Positions 7,893 through 16,759 of a DNA stretch of 44,108 bases are shown here, piece by piece. The notes under the pieces were generated by a model. That model had not been told where the DNA came from. It ran no database searches and saw only the letters and a list, made by a program, of their open reading frames with translations. Both the position numbers and the translations under genes were made by a program. The stretch is taken from NCBI RefSeq assembly GCF_001996165.1, contig NZ_MUFP01000004.1, positions 35,182 to 79,289 on the forward strand, in the 5' to 3' direction. How positions within the stretch are numbered: position 1 is the stretch's first letter; each line of letters starts with the position of its first letter. This DNA comes from Salinivibrio proteolyticus (GTDB lineage Bacteria > Pseudomonadota > Gammaproteobacteria > Enterobacterales > Vibrionaceae).

Positions 7893-8849
7893 ATGACAAA
7901 ACCATTAACCATTTTGGATATTGCCCGCTTAGCCGGGGTGGGGAAATCGACCGTATCGCGTGTGCTAAACCATGACGCACGCGTTAAAGACAGTACCCGC
8001 GCTAAAGTACAAGCGGTGATCGACCAACATGGCTTTTTACCGTCGAAATCAGCGCGCGCGATGCGTGCGCAACGCAGTGGTGTTGTGGGCGTGATCGTGG
8101 CAAAGCTCAGTTCCAACTCAGAGAACACCGCACTGACGGGACTGCTCAATACCTTGTATGCCAAAGGCTATGACGCTGCCATTATGGAAAGCCAGTTCTC
8201 ACAACAAAAAGCACAAGCCCATCTCGATGTGCTAAAACGCCGTAATGTAGATGGGATTATCTTTTTTGGTTTTTCGGGCTGTGATCTCGAGGCGCTAGCG
8301 CCATTCGCTCCCAACTGTGTCGTGCTCGCCGTTGATAGTGAGCAATACGCCAGCGTCAGTTACGACAACCAAGGTGCTGTCACGCAAGTCATGGATCATT
8401 TTTATCATCAAGGATGCCGTCATATCGCCTTCTTGGGGATTGATGAGCGCGATGAAACCACAGGTCTCGCCCGCTCTGATGCCTATCAGCGTTTTTGCCA
8501 AACCCACCAGCTTTCACCACAACTCCATCGTTGTGAGATGAGCCTGCATGCCGCCTATGCCGCAACAGATTGCCTATTAACCCCGCAGACTGACGCCATT
8601 GTCTGCGCCTCCGACACTCTCGCCTTAGGGGTCGCAAAACGCCTACAAACCCTAAATCGTGAAGATATCGCCATTGGCGGCATTGGCAACCATGACATGC
8701 TACGCTTTATGTTCCCACGCGCAGTCAGTGTGGAACTGGGCTACCATCAAGCAGGGCAACATGCCGCTGAGTTACTGCTCAAGCAGTTGGATGATGAGGT
8801 GACCACTATCACACATTGGACGCAACCCTGTCATCTGGTGACTCCCTAG
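7893..8849 (+). CDS. treR: Trehalose operon repressor TreR (LacI family)
   Basis: This 318-aa LacI/GalR-family regulator has the helix-turn-helix at the extreme N terminus (LTILDIARLAGVGKSTVSRVLNHDARVKDSTRAKV, residues 5-39) with the hinge helix after it, then a periplasmic-binding-protein-like sensor domain. In E. coli TreR the inducer is trehalose-6-phosphate. Sequence and gene order, directly upstream of treB in the same direction, support TreR. Two inverted-repeat operators of the TreR type lie in the 144-base gap before treB. The ribosome binding site is a modest AGAG before the ATG. A separate promoter for treR must lie in 7610-7892, but no strong -35/-10 pair stands out. Confidence 0.95.
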   Translation: MTKPLTILDIARLAGVGKSTVSRVLNHDARVKDSTRAKVQAVIDQHGFLPSKSARAMRAQRSGVVGVIVAKLSSNSENTALTGLLNTLYAKGYDAAIMESQFSQQKAQAHLDVLKRRNVDGIIFFGFSGCDLEALAPFAPNCVVLAVDSEQYASVSYDNQGAVTQVMDHFYHQGCRHIAFLGIDERDETTGLARSDAYQRFCQTHQLSPQLHRCEMSLHAAYAATDCLLTPQTDAIVCASDTLALGVAKRLQTLNREDIAIGGIGNHDMLRFMFPRAVSVELGYHQAGQHAAELLLKQLDDEVTTITHWTQPCHLVTP

Positions 8850-8893
8850 CGAACACTAAAAATCAAGCAGTTACGAATTTCTGTGTGATGGTT

Positions 8894-8924
8894 TTCAAAA
8901 CATGGGAACGATTCCACTGATAAT
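8894..8924 (+). promoter_or_regulatory. Candidate treB promoter
   Basis: TTCAAA at 8894-8899 and TGATAA at 8918-8923 (or GATAAT one base later) are separated by 18-19 bases. The first TreR operator occupies the spacer, which would give direct repression. Confidence 0.5.
8903..8916. promoter_or_regulatory. TreR operator O1
   Basis: TGGGAACGATTCCA is a near-palindrome of the TreR type (GGGAACG core with CG centre). It lies inside the spacer of the putative treB promoter. Confidence 0.8.
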
Positions 8925-8948
8925 TGGCTTAGTACGATCAATAATCAG

Positions 8949-8962
8949 TGGGAACGTTACCA
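8949..8962. promoter_or_regulatory. TreR operator O2
   Basis: TGGGAACGTTACCA repeats the O1 motif 46 bases downstream, between the promoter and the treB start. The pair would allow cooperative binding or a transcription roadblock. Confidence 0.8.
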
Positions 8963-8993
8963 ATGAATACCCTACAGCAATACAGGATTGCTT

Positions 8994-10412
8994 ATGAGCC
9001 AGATAAATAAAAATGCCGTTGATCAATTGATCACTCATATAGGCGGCAAAGACAACATCGCCACCGTGAGCCACTGCCTCACCCGTTTACGCTTCGTACT
9101 AAATGATCCAGAAAAAGCGGACGTCGCCGCCATTGAAGCGATCCCCATGGTTAAAGGCTGCTTTACCAGCGCTGGCCAATTTCAAGTCGTGATCGGCACC
9201 AGCGTGGACCAAGCCTTTGTCCTGTTGCAACAGGCTACCGGCGTCGAAGGCCAATCAAAAGATGAGGCCAAGCAAGCCGCGCGTAAAAACATGAGCCTGC
9301 TAGAGCGTGCGATTTCACACCTCGCGGAAATTTTTGTTCCCCTTCTCCCCGCGATCATCACCGGTGGTCTGATCCTCGGCTTCCGTAACGTGATCGGTGA
9401 TATCCGCATGTTCGATGGCAAAACCTTAACAGAGATCAGCGAGTTTTGGGCGACCGCCCACGGCTTTTTATGGCTGCTTGGCGAAGCCATCTTCCACTTC
9501 CTGCCTGTCGGCGTGTGTTGGGCGACGGTCAGAAAAATGGGCGGCACGCCGATTTTGGGTATCGTACTAGGTATTACTCTGGTATCGCCGCAGTTGATGA
9601 ACGCTTACCTTATCGGTAAAGAAATGCCTGAAGTGTGGGACTTTGGCTGGTTCTCAATTGAAAAAGTCGGCTACCAAGCACAGGTGATCCCAGCCATGTT
9701 TGCGGGGATGGCGTTAGCGTTTATTGAAACCCAGTTAAAACGCATTATTCCGGATTATTTGTATTTGGTGGTGGTGCCGTTTGTCGCGCTACTCACTTCC
9801 GTTATCTTGGCGCACACCCTCATCGGTCCCTTTGGCCGCGAGATTGGTAATGGCGTCGCCTTCTTAGCCCGTTCGGCAATGACCGGCGATTACGCCTACA
9901 TAGGCGCGGCCCTGTTCGGCTTCCTGTATGCACCGTTGGTGATCACCGGTGTTCACCACACCACCAACGCGGTGGATTTGCAGCTGATGCAAGAGATGGG
10001 CGGCACACCCATTTGGCCACTGATTGCCCTGTCTAACATTGCACAAGCCTCGGCGGTAGTCGGGATCATTTGGATGAGCAAAAAAGAAAACGAACGTGAA
10101 ATCTCTGTACCCGCGGCGATTTCCGCCTATCTTGGCGTGACAGAGCCGGCTATGTACGGGATTAACCTACGTTACAAATTCCCAATGTTGTGCGCGATGG
10201 TTGGCTCGGCGCTGGCCGCCATTGTGTGTGGTCTTTCCGGTGTGATGGCCAACGGCATTGGTGTAGGTGGCTTGCCGGGTATTTTATCTATTCAGCCACA
10301 GTTCTGGGGTGTTTACGCGGTCGCGATGCTGATTGCCATTATCGTGCCGATTGCACTCACCGCCTTTATGTATCGCCGCCAAGCCAGCAAAGGCAAACTG
10401 GCGGTCGTCTAA
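8994..10412 (+). CDS. treB: PTS trehalose-specific enzyme IIBC
   Basis: This 472-aa membrane protein imports trehalose and phosphorylates it to trehalose-6-phosphate. The N-terminal EIIB domain carries the phosphorylated cysteine in SHCLTRLRF (C28); the EIIC domain (about 100-470) has some ten hydrophobic segments and the conserved GVHHTTNAVD region involved in sugar binding. No EIIA domain is fused, so EIIA-Glc (Crr) encoded elsewhere is the likely phosphate donor, as in E. coli. The ATG at 8994 is chosen because AGGA at 8983-8986 is well placed; an in-frame TTG lies two codons upstream. It is regulated by TreR through O1 and O2 and is co-directional with treC, 58 bases away. Confidence 0.96.
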   Translation: MSQINKNAVDQLITHIGGKDNIATVSHCLTRLRFVLNDPEKADVAAIEAIPMVKGCFTSAGQFQVVIGTSVDQAFVLLQQATGVEGQSKDEAKQAARKNMSLLERAISHLAEIFVPLLPAIITGGLILGFRNVIGDIRMFDGKTLTEISEFWATAHGFLWLLGEAIFHFLPVGVCWATVRKMGGTPILGIVLGITLVSPQLMNAYLIGKEMPEVWDFGWFSIEKVGYQAQVIPAMFAGMALAFIETQLKRIIPDYLYLVVVPFVALLTSVILAHTLIGPFGREIGNGVAFLARSAMTGDYAYIGAALFGFLYAPLVITGVHHTTNAVDLQLMQEMGGTPIWPLIALSNIAQASAVVGIIWMSKKENEREISVPAAISAYLGVTEPAMYGINLRYKFPMLCAMVGSALAAIVCGLSGVMANGIGVGGLPGILSIQPQFWGVYAVAMLIAIIVPIALTAFMYRRQASKGKLAVV

Positions 10413-10426
10413 CTCCCATTCAGTCT

Positions 10427-10446
10427 GCGGGGAGCATGCTCCCCGC
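10427..10446 (+). other. Perfect 20-bp palindrome between treB and treC
   Basis: GCGGGGAGCATGCTCCCCGC is its own reverse complement. In RNA it would form an extremely GC-rich stem just after the treB stop and 24 bases before the treC start. The following TTTATTA is a poor U-tract. It could be a partial terminator, a 3'-end stabiliser or an intercistronic processing site. Confidence 0.8.
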
Positions 10447-10470
10447 TTTATTAGCGTTAAGAGAGACATT

Positions 10471-12135
10471 ATGCACGCACATCCCTGGTGGAAAACGGCC
10501 ACCATTTATCAGATTTATCCCAAGAGCTTCCGTGATACCACACAAACAGGGACAGGTGATCTACCGGGCATTATCGAAAAGCTGGACTACTTTTCGGCCT
10601 TGGGCATCGATGCATTATGGCTAACCCCCATTTATGTATCACCACAAGTCGATAACGGCTACGACATTGCCGATTATTACGCCATTGATCCTAGCCTAGG
10701 CACCATGGACGACTTCGACACCCTGCTCGCCGAGGCGCACAAACGCGATATCCGTATCATCATGGATATTGTGATTAATCATACCTCAACCGAGCACCCT
10801 TGGTTTCAATCAGCGCTGGCCAGCAAAGACAGCCCCTATCGCGATTACTACATCTGGAAAGATCCGATTAACGGCGGTGCCCCAAACAACTGGCAATCAA
10901 AATTTGGCGGTAGCGCGTGGCAATGGCATGAACCGACCGGCCAGTATTACCTCCACTTATTTGCCACCGAACAAGCCGACCTTAACTGGGAAAACCCAGC
11001 GGTGCGTTCGGCAGTCAAAGACGTAATGGCTTTTTGGGCCGAAAAAGGCGTGGATGGTTTTCGCCTCGATGTGATCAATTTGATCTCCAAAGATCAATCG
11101 TTCCCCGATGATCACCAAGGCGATGGTCGCCGTTTTTATACCGATGGGCCACGCGTTCACGAATACTTGCAAGAGATCAGCCGCGACATTTTCCAGCGTT
11201 ACGGCAGCGTCACTGTGGGCGAGATGTCTTCGACCACCTTGGAACACTGCCAGCAGTATTCCGCGCCAGATGGCAAAGAGCTCTCCATGGTGTTTAACTT
11301 CCACCACTTAAAAATCGATTATCCGGGCGGCGAGAAGTGGCGACTGGCGCCGTTTGACTTCTTGGCCCTAAAACAACTTTTCCGTACTTGGCAGCACGGC
11401 CTACATAACCAAGGTTGGGGGGCACTATTTTGGTGTAACCACGACCAACCGCGTGTGGTCAGTCGCTTTGGTGATGATCGCCACCATCGCGTTGCCTCCG
11501 CCAAAATGCTCGCCACCGCGATTCATATGCAGCAAGGCACGCCTTACGTGTATCAAGGGGAAGAAATTGGCATGACCAACCCTGGCTATCAGCGTATTGA
11601 TGACTACCAAGACGTTGAGAGCCGCAACATGTATCGTCTGCTGTGCGAACAAGGCATGCCAGAAGGGGAAGTGCTGGCCATTCTGGCGGCACGCTCACGC
11701 GACAATTCGCGTACCCCCATGCAGTGGGACAGCTCAGCAAACGCTGGTTTTACCACAGGTACACCGTGGCTAAAGCCTGCGCCTAACTATGTTGACGTCA
11801 ATGTCGACACCGCACTGGCGGATAAAGACTCAGTGTTCTATCACTACAAGCAGCTGATTTCCCTGCGTAAAGCCTTACCCGTGATCCGTGAAGGCGATTA
11901 TCAGGACTTACTGCCTGACCACCCACAACTGCTCGCCTATCGTCGCGACAATAGCGACAGCCAACTGGTGGTAGTGTGTAATTTTTATGGCGAACCGGTC
12001 ACAGCAACCTTGCCTGTCGCCCCTGCCCCGAACGCAGACTTGGTGAGCCATAATTACCCAGAAGCCAAGCCCTTGATGCCAGAAATGCAATTGGCACCCT
12101 ATGAAGCCTTGGTGTACTTGATTAACCCCGACTAA
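10471..12135 (+). CDS. treC: Trehalose-6-phosphate hydrolase
   Basis: This 554-aa GH13 enzyme splits cytoplasmic trehalose-6-phosphate into glucose and glucose-6-phosphate. It starts MHAHPWWKTATIYQIYPKSF, the usual start of the family. Catalytic residues are visible: nucleophile D200 in GFRLDVINL, acid/base E251 in VTVGEMSS and stabilising D325 in NHDQPR. The (beta/alpha)8 barrel is followed by a C-terminal beta domain. The ATG at 10471 follows AGAGAG; an open frame continues upstream into treB but is not plausible. It completes the treB-treC unit and is followed by a shared bidirectional terminator. GH13 relatives such as oligo-1,6-glucosidase are similar, but the treB context settles the assignment. 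Confidence 0.97.
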   Translation: MHAHPWWKTATIYQIYPKSFRDTTQTGTGDLPGIIEKLDYFSALGIDALWLTPIYVSPQVDNGYDIADYYAIDPSLGTMDDFDTLLAEAHKRDIRIIMDIVINHTSTEHPWFQSALASKDSPYRDYYIWKDPINGGAPNNWQSKFGGSAWQWHEPTGQYYLHLFATEQADLNWENPAVRSAVKDVMAFWAEKGVDGFRLDVINLISKDQSFPDDHQGDGRRFYTDGPRVHEYLQEISRDIFQRYGSVTVGEMSSTTLEHCQQYSAPDGKELSMVFNFHHLKIDYPGGEKWRLAPFDFLALKQLFRTWQHGLHNQGWGALFWCNHDQPRVVSRFGDDRHHRVASAKMLATAIHMQQGTPYVYQGEEIGMTNPGYQRIDDYQDVESRNMYRLLCEQGMPEGEVLAILAARSRDNSRTPMQWDSSANAGFTTGTPWLKPAPNYVDVNVDTALADKDSVFYHYKQLISLRKALPVIREGDYQDLLPDHPQLLAYRRDNSDSQLVVVCNFYGEPVTATLPVAPAPNADLVSHNYPEAKPLMPEMQLAPYEALVYLINPD

Positions 12136-12143
12136 CACGCACA

Positions 12144-12171
12144 AAAATGGCACGCCTTGGCGTGCCATTTT
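12144..12171. terminator. Bidirectional terminator between treC and ilvH
   Basis: Perfect 13-bp arms AAAATGGCACGCC and GGCGTGCCATTTT around a TT loop. The A/T ends supply a U-tract in either direction, serving convergent treC and ilvH. Confidence 0.92.
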
Positions 12172-12195
12172 CCTTACCTCAACCAGCTGCTTTGG

Positions 12196-12693
12196 TTACT
12201 GGCGCAGCGCTCGCTCGCCGCGAGCAATGCCAACCACGCCACTGCGTGCTACTTCAATGATCTCGGTAATTTCACCGACCGCGCGAATAAAGGCATCCAA
12301 CTTGTCACTGTCACCCGTTAGCTGCACGGTATATTGTGAAGCTGTCACATCTACAATTTGCCCCCGGAAAATATCGGCGGTGCGTTTTACCTCCGCGCGG
12401 GCGTAGCCACTCGCTTTCACTTTCACCAACGCCAGTTCACGTTCAATGTGATCGCTTTCAGTCACATTGCTTACTTTCAGCACATCAATCAGCTTGTGCA
12501 AATGCTTTTCGATTTGCTCGCGGTCCGCGTCGCTCACCACTGAGGTGGTGATATTTAAGCGCGACAAGGTCGCATCATCGGTGGGTGACACCGTCAGTGA
12601 TTCAATGTTGTAGCCACGCTGAGAGAACAGACCCACCACGCGCGACAAGGCACCCGGCTCGTTTTCCATTAAAACCGATACAATACTGCGCAT
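12196..12693 (-). CDS. ilvH: Acetolactate synthase III small (regulatory) subunit
   Basis: This 165-aa subunit activates IlvI and gives valine feedback inhibition. It has the N-terminal ACT domain ([35 protein letters not shown]) and the conserved C-terminal half ending GVVGIARGERALR. Length agrees with the E. coli protein (163 aa). The start at 12693 is preceded by GGAGAG, and its A is the last base of the ilvI stop codon (TAATG), so the two subunits are translationally coupled for equal production. An in-frame upstream ATG at 12720 lies inside ilvI and is not preferred. Confidence 0.97.
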   Translation of the reverse strand: MRSIVSVLMENEPGALSRVVGLFSQRGYNIESLTVSPTDDATLSRLNITTSVVSDADREQIEKHLHKLIDVLKVSNVTESDHIERELALVKVKASGYARAEVKRTADIFRGQIVDVTASQYTVQLTGDSDKLDAFIRAVGEITEIIEVARSGVVGIARGERALRQ

Positions 12694-14411
12694 TAGGTTC
12701 TCTCCGTTTTGCTCAACCACATTTCATTCATCGCCCCACCGCGTACCTGCATCGGATACACGTGCTCAGTTTCATCGACATGGATATCGACAAACACCAA
12801 GCGATCTTTCATTGCCAGCGCCTTTTCTAGGCCGGCTTCTAACTCAGACGGATGGCTAATGCGCATCCCCACATGGCCATAGGCTTCAGCAATCGCGGCA
12901 AAATCCGGCACCGAGTCCATATAGGAGTGCGAATGGCGGCCTTGATAAATCATGTCCTGCCATTGTTTGACCATCCCGAGGAAACGGTTGTTGAGGTTAA
13001 CGATCACCACCGGGATATCATATTGCAGTGCGGTGGACAGCTCCTGAATGTTCATTTGAATACTGCCATCACCGGTAACACACACCACCTGCGCGTCCGG
13101 TAGCGCGAACTTCACCCCCATAGCGGCGGGTAGCCCAAAGCCCATGGTGCCCAAGCCGCCCGAGTTTATCCAACGACGTGGTTTATCAAACGGATAATAG
13201 AGTGCCGCAAACATTTGGTGCTGACCCACGTCGGAGCTTACATAGGCCTCGCCATCGGTAAGGCGATACAAGGTTTCAATCACTTGCTGCGGTTTGATGC
13301 GCTCCGGATCCACGTCATACTTCAAACACTGACGCTCGCGCCAAGTTTGAATATTGTGCCACCAAGTACTGATCGCATCACTGTCGTTACTGCCACCTTG
13401 CTCCACCAGCAATTTCAGCATGCTATTTAGTACCGCATCCGCCGAGCCGACGATAGGAATATCTGCCGCCACGGTTTTAGAAATGCTCGATGGGTCGACA
13501 TCAATGTGCATGATGGTGGCATCGGGACAGTATTTTTCTAAGTTGTTGGTGGTGCGATCGTCAAACCGGACACCAATACCAAAGATCAGATCGGCTTGGT
13601 GCATCGCCATGTTCGCTTCGTAGGTGCCATGCATGCCCAGCATACCCAGCGAGTGTTGATGGGTGCTGGGAAACGCGCCTAGCCCCATCAAGGTGCTGAC
13701 AACCGGTATGTTAAGGCTTTCTGATAGTTGGCGGATTTGTTGACCGCAATCGGCCATGATGGCCCCACCACCGACATACAGTACCGGCTTTTTCGCCGCC
13801 AGTAGTGCTTTTAAACCACGCTTTATCTGCCCTTTATGTCCCGAAGTAGTCGGATTATAGGAGCGCATGCGTACACTGTCTGGATACTGATAAGGATGCT
13901 TTTGTGCCGGATTTAGCATGTCTTTAGGAATATCCACTACCACAGGGCCGGGACGTCCCGTTGAGGCAAGATAAAAGGCTTTTTTAACAATGTTAGGAAT
14001 GTCTTCAGCGCGCTGGACTAAAAAGCTGTGTTTGACCACCGGGCGGGAGATCCCCACCATATCGCATTCTTGGAAGGCATCATTGCCAATCAGGCCGCTC
14101 ATGACTTGGCCAGAAAACACCACCATGGGGATCGAGTCCATATACGCGGTGGCAATGCCGGTAATTGCATTGGTTGCCCCTGGGCCTGACGTCACCAGCA
14201 CCACCCCTACTTCCCCCGTGGCACGCGCATAACCATCGGCCATGTGGACCGCGGCTTGTTCGTGGCGTACCAACACATGGTCGATATCACTCTTTTCGTG
14301 CAATGCGTCGTATATATCCAGTACTGATCCGCCTGGATAACCAAAAATATGTTTTACGCCTTGATCGATCATGGAACGCACGATCATCTCGGCACCGGAT
14401 AACATTTCCAC
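12693..14411 (-). CDS. ilvI: Acetolactate synthase III large (catalytic) subunit
   Basis: This 572-aa thiamine-diphosphate enzyme makes 2-acetolactate (valine, leucine) and 2-aceto-2-hydroxybutyrate (isoleucine). It shows the catalytic glutamate in the [15 protein letters not shown] motif (about residue 51), an FAD-binding middle domain and the ThDP/metal motif [29 protein letters not shown]. The GTG at 14411 is chosen: GGGAGG sits six bases upstream and the product begins MEMLSGAEM, as in E. coli IlvI. An ATG seven codons further upstream has no ribosome binding site. Expression is likely from a promoter near 14576-14605; in E. coli ilvIH is controlled by Lrp, which cannot be confirmed here. 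Confidence 0.97.
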   Translation of the reverse strand: MEMLSGAEMIVRSMIDQGVKHIFGYPGGSVLDIYDALHEKSDIDHVLVRHEQAAVHMADGYARATGEVGVVLVTSGPGATNAITGIATAYMDSIPMVVFSGQVMSGLIGNDAFQECDMVGISRPVVKHSFLVQRAEDIPNIVKKAFYLASTGRPGPVVVDIPKDMLNPAQKHPYQYPDSVRMRSYNPTTSGHKGQIKRGLKALLAAKKPVLYVGGGAIMADCGQQIRQLSESLNIPVVSTLMGLGAFPSTHQHSLGMLGMHGTYEANMAMHQADLIFGIGVRFDDRTTNNLEKYCPDATIMHIDVDPSSISKTVAADIPIVGSADAVLNSMLKLLVEQGGSNDSDAISTWWHNIQTWRERQCLKYDVDPERIKPQQVIETLYRLTDGEAYVSSDVGQHQMFAALYYPFDKPRRWINSGGLGTMGFGLPAAMGVKFALPDAQVVCVTGDGSIQMNIQELSTALQYDIPVVIVNLNNRFLGMVKQWQDMIYQGRHSHSYMDSVPDFAAIAEAYGHVGMRISHPSELEAGLEKALAMKDRLVFVDIHVDETEHVYPMQVRGGAMNEMWLSKTERT

Positions 14412-14575
14412 TCTACGCCTCCCTGTTTGCATAGTTAGGACTTACTTTTAGCCTAATCTTGCCCCTTACACTTAGATGTACTGGTGATCACTCACCACGC
14501 GGACATCGAAACCAAATACTGGCGGTAAGGCGGCGTTAGATTGTCACTTGGCCTGCTTCGGATGAAGCTGCAATC

Positions 14576-14605
14576 AATGTAACGTTTTATTTGCAAAACT
14601 GTCTA
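14576..14605 (-). promoter_or_regulatory. Candidate ilvI promoter
   Basis: On the minus strand TAGACA (14605-14600, five of six to consensus) and TACATT (14581-14576) are spaced by 18 bases. It would give a leader of about 160 bases before the GTG start. Confidence 0.4.
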
Positions 14606-14768
14606 TTAGCTAACCAGTATTTACATTTTTAATCTAAATGTTGAGTGAATGTTGCTGGATAACACTGATTGGGAGGTCGAAAATCGGAAAGATCCACTAC
14701 AAGAAAACAGATTTACCAGATTTACTATACAAGCCGAGGAGAAAAAGGACGTGAAAATAGCCGTCAGA

Positions 14769-14800
14769 GGAGACATTTCTCATCGATGAGAAACGTCCCC
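14769..14800 (-). terminator. 32-bp inverted repeat after the acyl-CoA ligase gene
   Basis: Arms GGAGACATTTCTCATC and GATGAGAAACGTCCCC are inverted repeats with 14 of 16 Watson-Crick matches. There is no loop spacer and no clear T-run in the minus direction. It lies nine bases past the ligase stop and is most simply a transcript 3'-end structure. Confidence 0.5.
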
Positions 14801-14809
14801 CTTTACACA

Positions 14810-16600
14810 TCATTGACGCTGGTACATCGCCTCAATGTGATGTTGGTAACGTGAAAGGATCACTTTACGGCGCAGCTTCATAGTCGGCGTGAGCTCGCCA
14901 CTGTGCATGCAAAAGCCCTGAGGCAACAAAGTGAAGCGTTTGACTTGCTCAAACTTGGCCAACTCGTGTTGCAAGCTCTGCAAACGCTTTTCAAACAAGG
15001 CCACCACATCGGAGTGTTTCAGCAGCTCTTTGCGATTTTGATATTCGATATTGGCCGCCCGCGCCCACTCTTCCAAGGCATCAAAGCAAGGCACAATCAA
15101 GGCCGATACAAAGTGACGCGCCTCGGCCACCACCGCAATCTGATCAATAAAATGATCGCGCACCAAAGCGCCTTCTACCCGCTGTGGCGCGATGTATTTG
15201 CCACCAGAGGTTTTCATCAGCTCTTTGATTCGGTCGGTGATAAAGACGTTGCCCTTGGCATCGAGATACCCCGCATCGCCGGTTTTCAAAAAGCCATCCT
15301 CGGTAAAGGTGGCAGCGGTCGCATCGGGCTGATTAAAGTAACCTCGCATCACCATTGGCCCACGGACTTGAATTTCATCCTCCGCACCAATTCGCACCTC
15401 CGCCCCTGGCATCGGATAACCAATCGAGTGAGGGTCAAAGCGCGTATCGTCCCAACAAGAAACCGTGGCAGTGGTTTCGGTCATGCCATAACCGAGCTTG
15501 ACGTTAATGCCTATGGCATGGAAAAACGCGCCAATGTCAGGGTCAAGACGCGCTCCACCGCATGGCATCAAGCGCATCTTGCCACCCAATAGCGCACGCA
15601 GCTTACTCAGTACCAGCTTGTCGGCCAACGCTACTTGCCATTGCTGACGTCGCGACGGTGATTGACCTGCGCGTAACTGAGCAGCATGACGCTCGCCTTG
15701 GCGCAGCGCCCAACGGAATAAATGCGGTTTAACACCGGTGGCCCGACTGAGTTTGTCGTGAATAGCACCATGAATTTTTTCATAAAAACGCGGTACCGCA
15801 CACATCACCGTCGGTTTAATCTCCGCCAATGCATCACGTACCTGAAGCGGGTTTGAAAGATAACAGTTCACCGCCCCGCGGTGCAGGACGTAATAGCTCC
15901 ATGCACGCTCGAACACATGAGAAAGCGGCAAAAAGGCCAAAGACACATCATCGGGTCTTAATGCCAAGACTTGGTCATGTACCTCCAGCTGCGCCGCAAC
16001 ATTGGCATAATCCAGCATCACCCCTTTCGGATCGCCCGTGGTGCCGGAGGTATAAATCAAGGTGATCAAATCATCCATGCATCGCGCATCAATGCGCGCG
16101 TCTAATTCGGCTTGATAGCTGCGATCGTCTTGCAATAACCAACTGGCCCAGTCCCACACCTTGGGATGTGCAGGTACCTGTGCCTCTTGGTTGAGGGCGA
16201 TTACCCCTTTGACATTGGGGCAGTGTTCAAGGGCTGCAACCGCGCTCTCTAGTTGTTCGTCACCGGCGAAGATCCATTGCACGTCCGCATCATTGATAAT
16301 GTGTGCCGCTTGCTGATCAGTACTGGTTGCGTAAATCGGCACCGGCACGGCACGAATTTGCAACGCGGCATAGTCCAACATCGCCCATTTTTCACTGTTC
16401 GGCGCAAAGATAGCGACGGTTTGCTGAACCTGACAACCAGCTTTGAGTAAACAGCGTGATAGCTGATCAATGCGCTCGCCCAGTTGGCGCCAGCTGATAC
16501 TCGCCCACTGTGACTGTTGCTGAAAACGGATAGCTTCGCGTTCACCTTGGGCAGTAATTTGCTCGCGGATGCGCGTGACGATATGGTTTTGGGTGTTCAC
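14810..16600 (-). CDS. AMP-binding acyl-CoA synthetase (long-chain fatty acid-CoA ligase type)
   Basis: This 596-aa adenylate-forming enzyme activates a carboxylic acid with ATP and joins it to CoA. The P-loop-like signature LITLIYTSGTTGDPKGVMLDY, the GYGMTETTATVSCWDD motif and the C-terminal KTGDAGYLDAKGNVFITDRIKELMKTSGGKYIAP hinge and lysine region are all present. It resembles the FadD15-type long-chain group rather than E. coli FadD. The GTG at 16600 is preferred because AGAGAG lies six bases upstream and the product then aligns with the family (MNTQNHIVTRIREQI); an ATG 28 codons earlier has no such support. A homologue sits next to ilvIH in other vibrios, so the linkage is ancestral. The natural acyl substrate is not known. 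Confidence 0.9.
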   Translation of the reverse strand: MNTQNHIVTRIREQITAQGEREAIRFQQQSQWASISWRQLGERIDQLSRCLLKAGCQVQQTVAIFAPNSEKWAMLDYAALQIRAVPVPIYATSTDQQAAHIINDADVQWIFAGDEQLESAVAALEHCPNVKGVIALNQEAQVPAHPKVWDWASWLLQDDRSYQAELDARIDARCMDDLITLIYTSGTTGDPKGVMLDYANVAAQLEVHDQVLALRPDDVSLAFLPLSHVFERAWSYYVLHRGAVNCYLSNPLQVRDALAEIKPTVMCAVPRFYEKIHGAIHDKLSRATGVKPHLFRWALRQGERHAAQLRAGQSPSRRQQWQVALADKLVLSKLRALLGGKMRLMPCGGARLDPDIGAFFHAIGINVKLGYGMTETTATVSCWDDTRFDPHSIGYPMPGAEVRIGAEDEIQVRGPMVMRGYFNQPDATAATFTEDGFLKTGDAGYLDAKGNVFITDRIKELMKTSGGKYIAPQRVEGALVRDHFIDQIAVVAEARHFVSALIVPCFDALEEWARAANIEYQNRKELLKHSDVVALFEKRLQSLQHELAKFEQVKRFTLLPQGFCMHSGELTPTMKLRRKVILSRYQHHIEAMYQRQ

Positions 16601-16738
16601 TGTGTCTCTCTTGGATCGCCGTTTGGCGAACACATGTACGCTCAATAATGGCAGCGAGTTTACCGAGCGCACCACCAAACTCAAGAGAAATTGAGTGAAT
16701 GCTCTAGCGAAAATGTAAAAACGTGATTCAACAGACCA

Positions 16739-16759
16739 GACCGCCGTTATTGGGCGGTC
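16739..16759 (-). other. Stem-loop overlapping the glycosyltransferase stop codon
   Basis: GACCGCC and GGCGGTC pair around a seven-base loop. The stem includes part of the stop codon. No T-run follows, so it may be a weak or Rho-assisted terminator. Confidence 0.45.

Larger units (their letters stand above)
14412..14809. other. 398-bp region upstream of ilvI
   Basis: No gene is seen. It holds the ilvI promoter candidate, an AT-rich block at about 14580-14650 of the kind bound by Lrp or H-NS, and a large inverted repeat at 14769-14800 just past the acyl-CoA ligase stop. No leader peptide rich in Ile, Val or Leu codons was found upstream of ilvI, so attenuation is unlikely. LeuO, which in E. 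coli lies between leu and ilvI, is absent. Confidence 0.6.

Noticed and set aside
8963-9010. 15-codon frame overlapping the treB start, possible leader peptide
   Set aside because: It starts immediately after operator O2, lacks a ribosome binding site and shows no codon pattern suggesting attenuation.
14669-14854. 61-codon plus-strand frame between ilvI and the acyl-CoA ligase
   Set aside because: It is rich in basic residues with no family pattern, overlaps the ligase 3' end and includes the large inverted repeat.
14903-15592. 229-codon frame antisense to the acyl-CoA ligase
   Set aside because: It is the complement of a well-conserved coding sequence and has no domain pattern; long shadow frames are common at this base composition.
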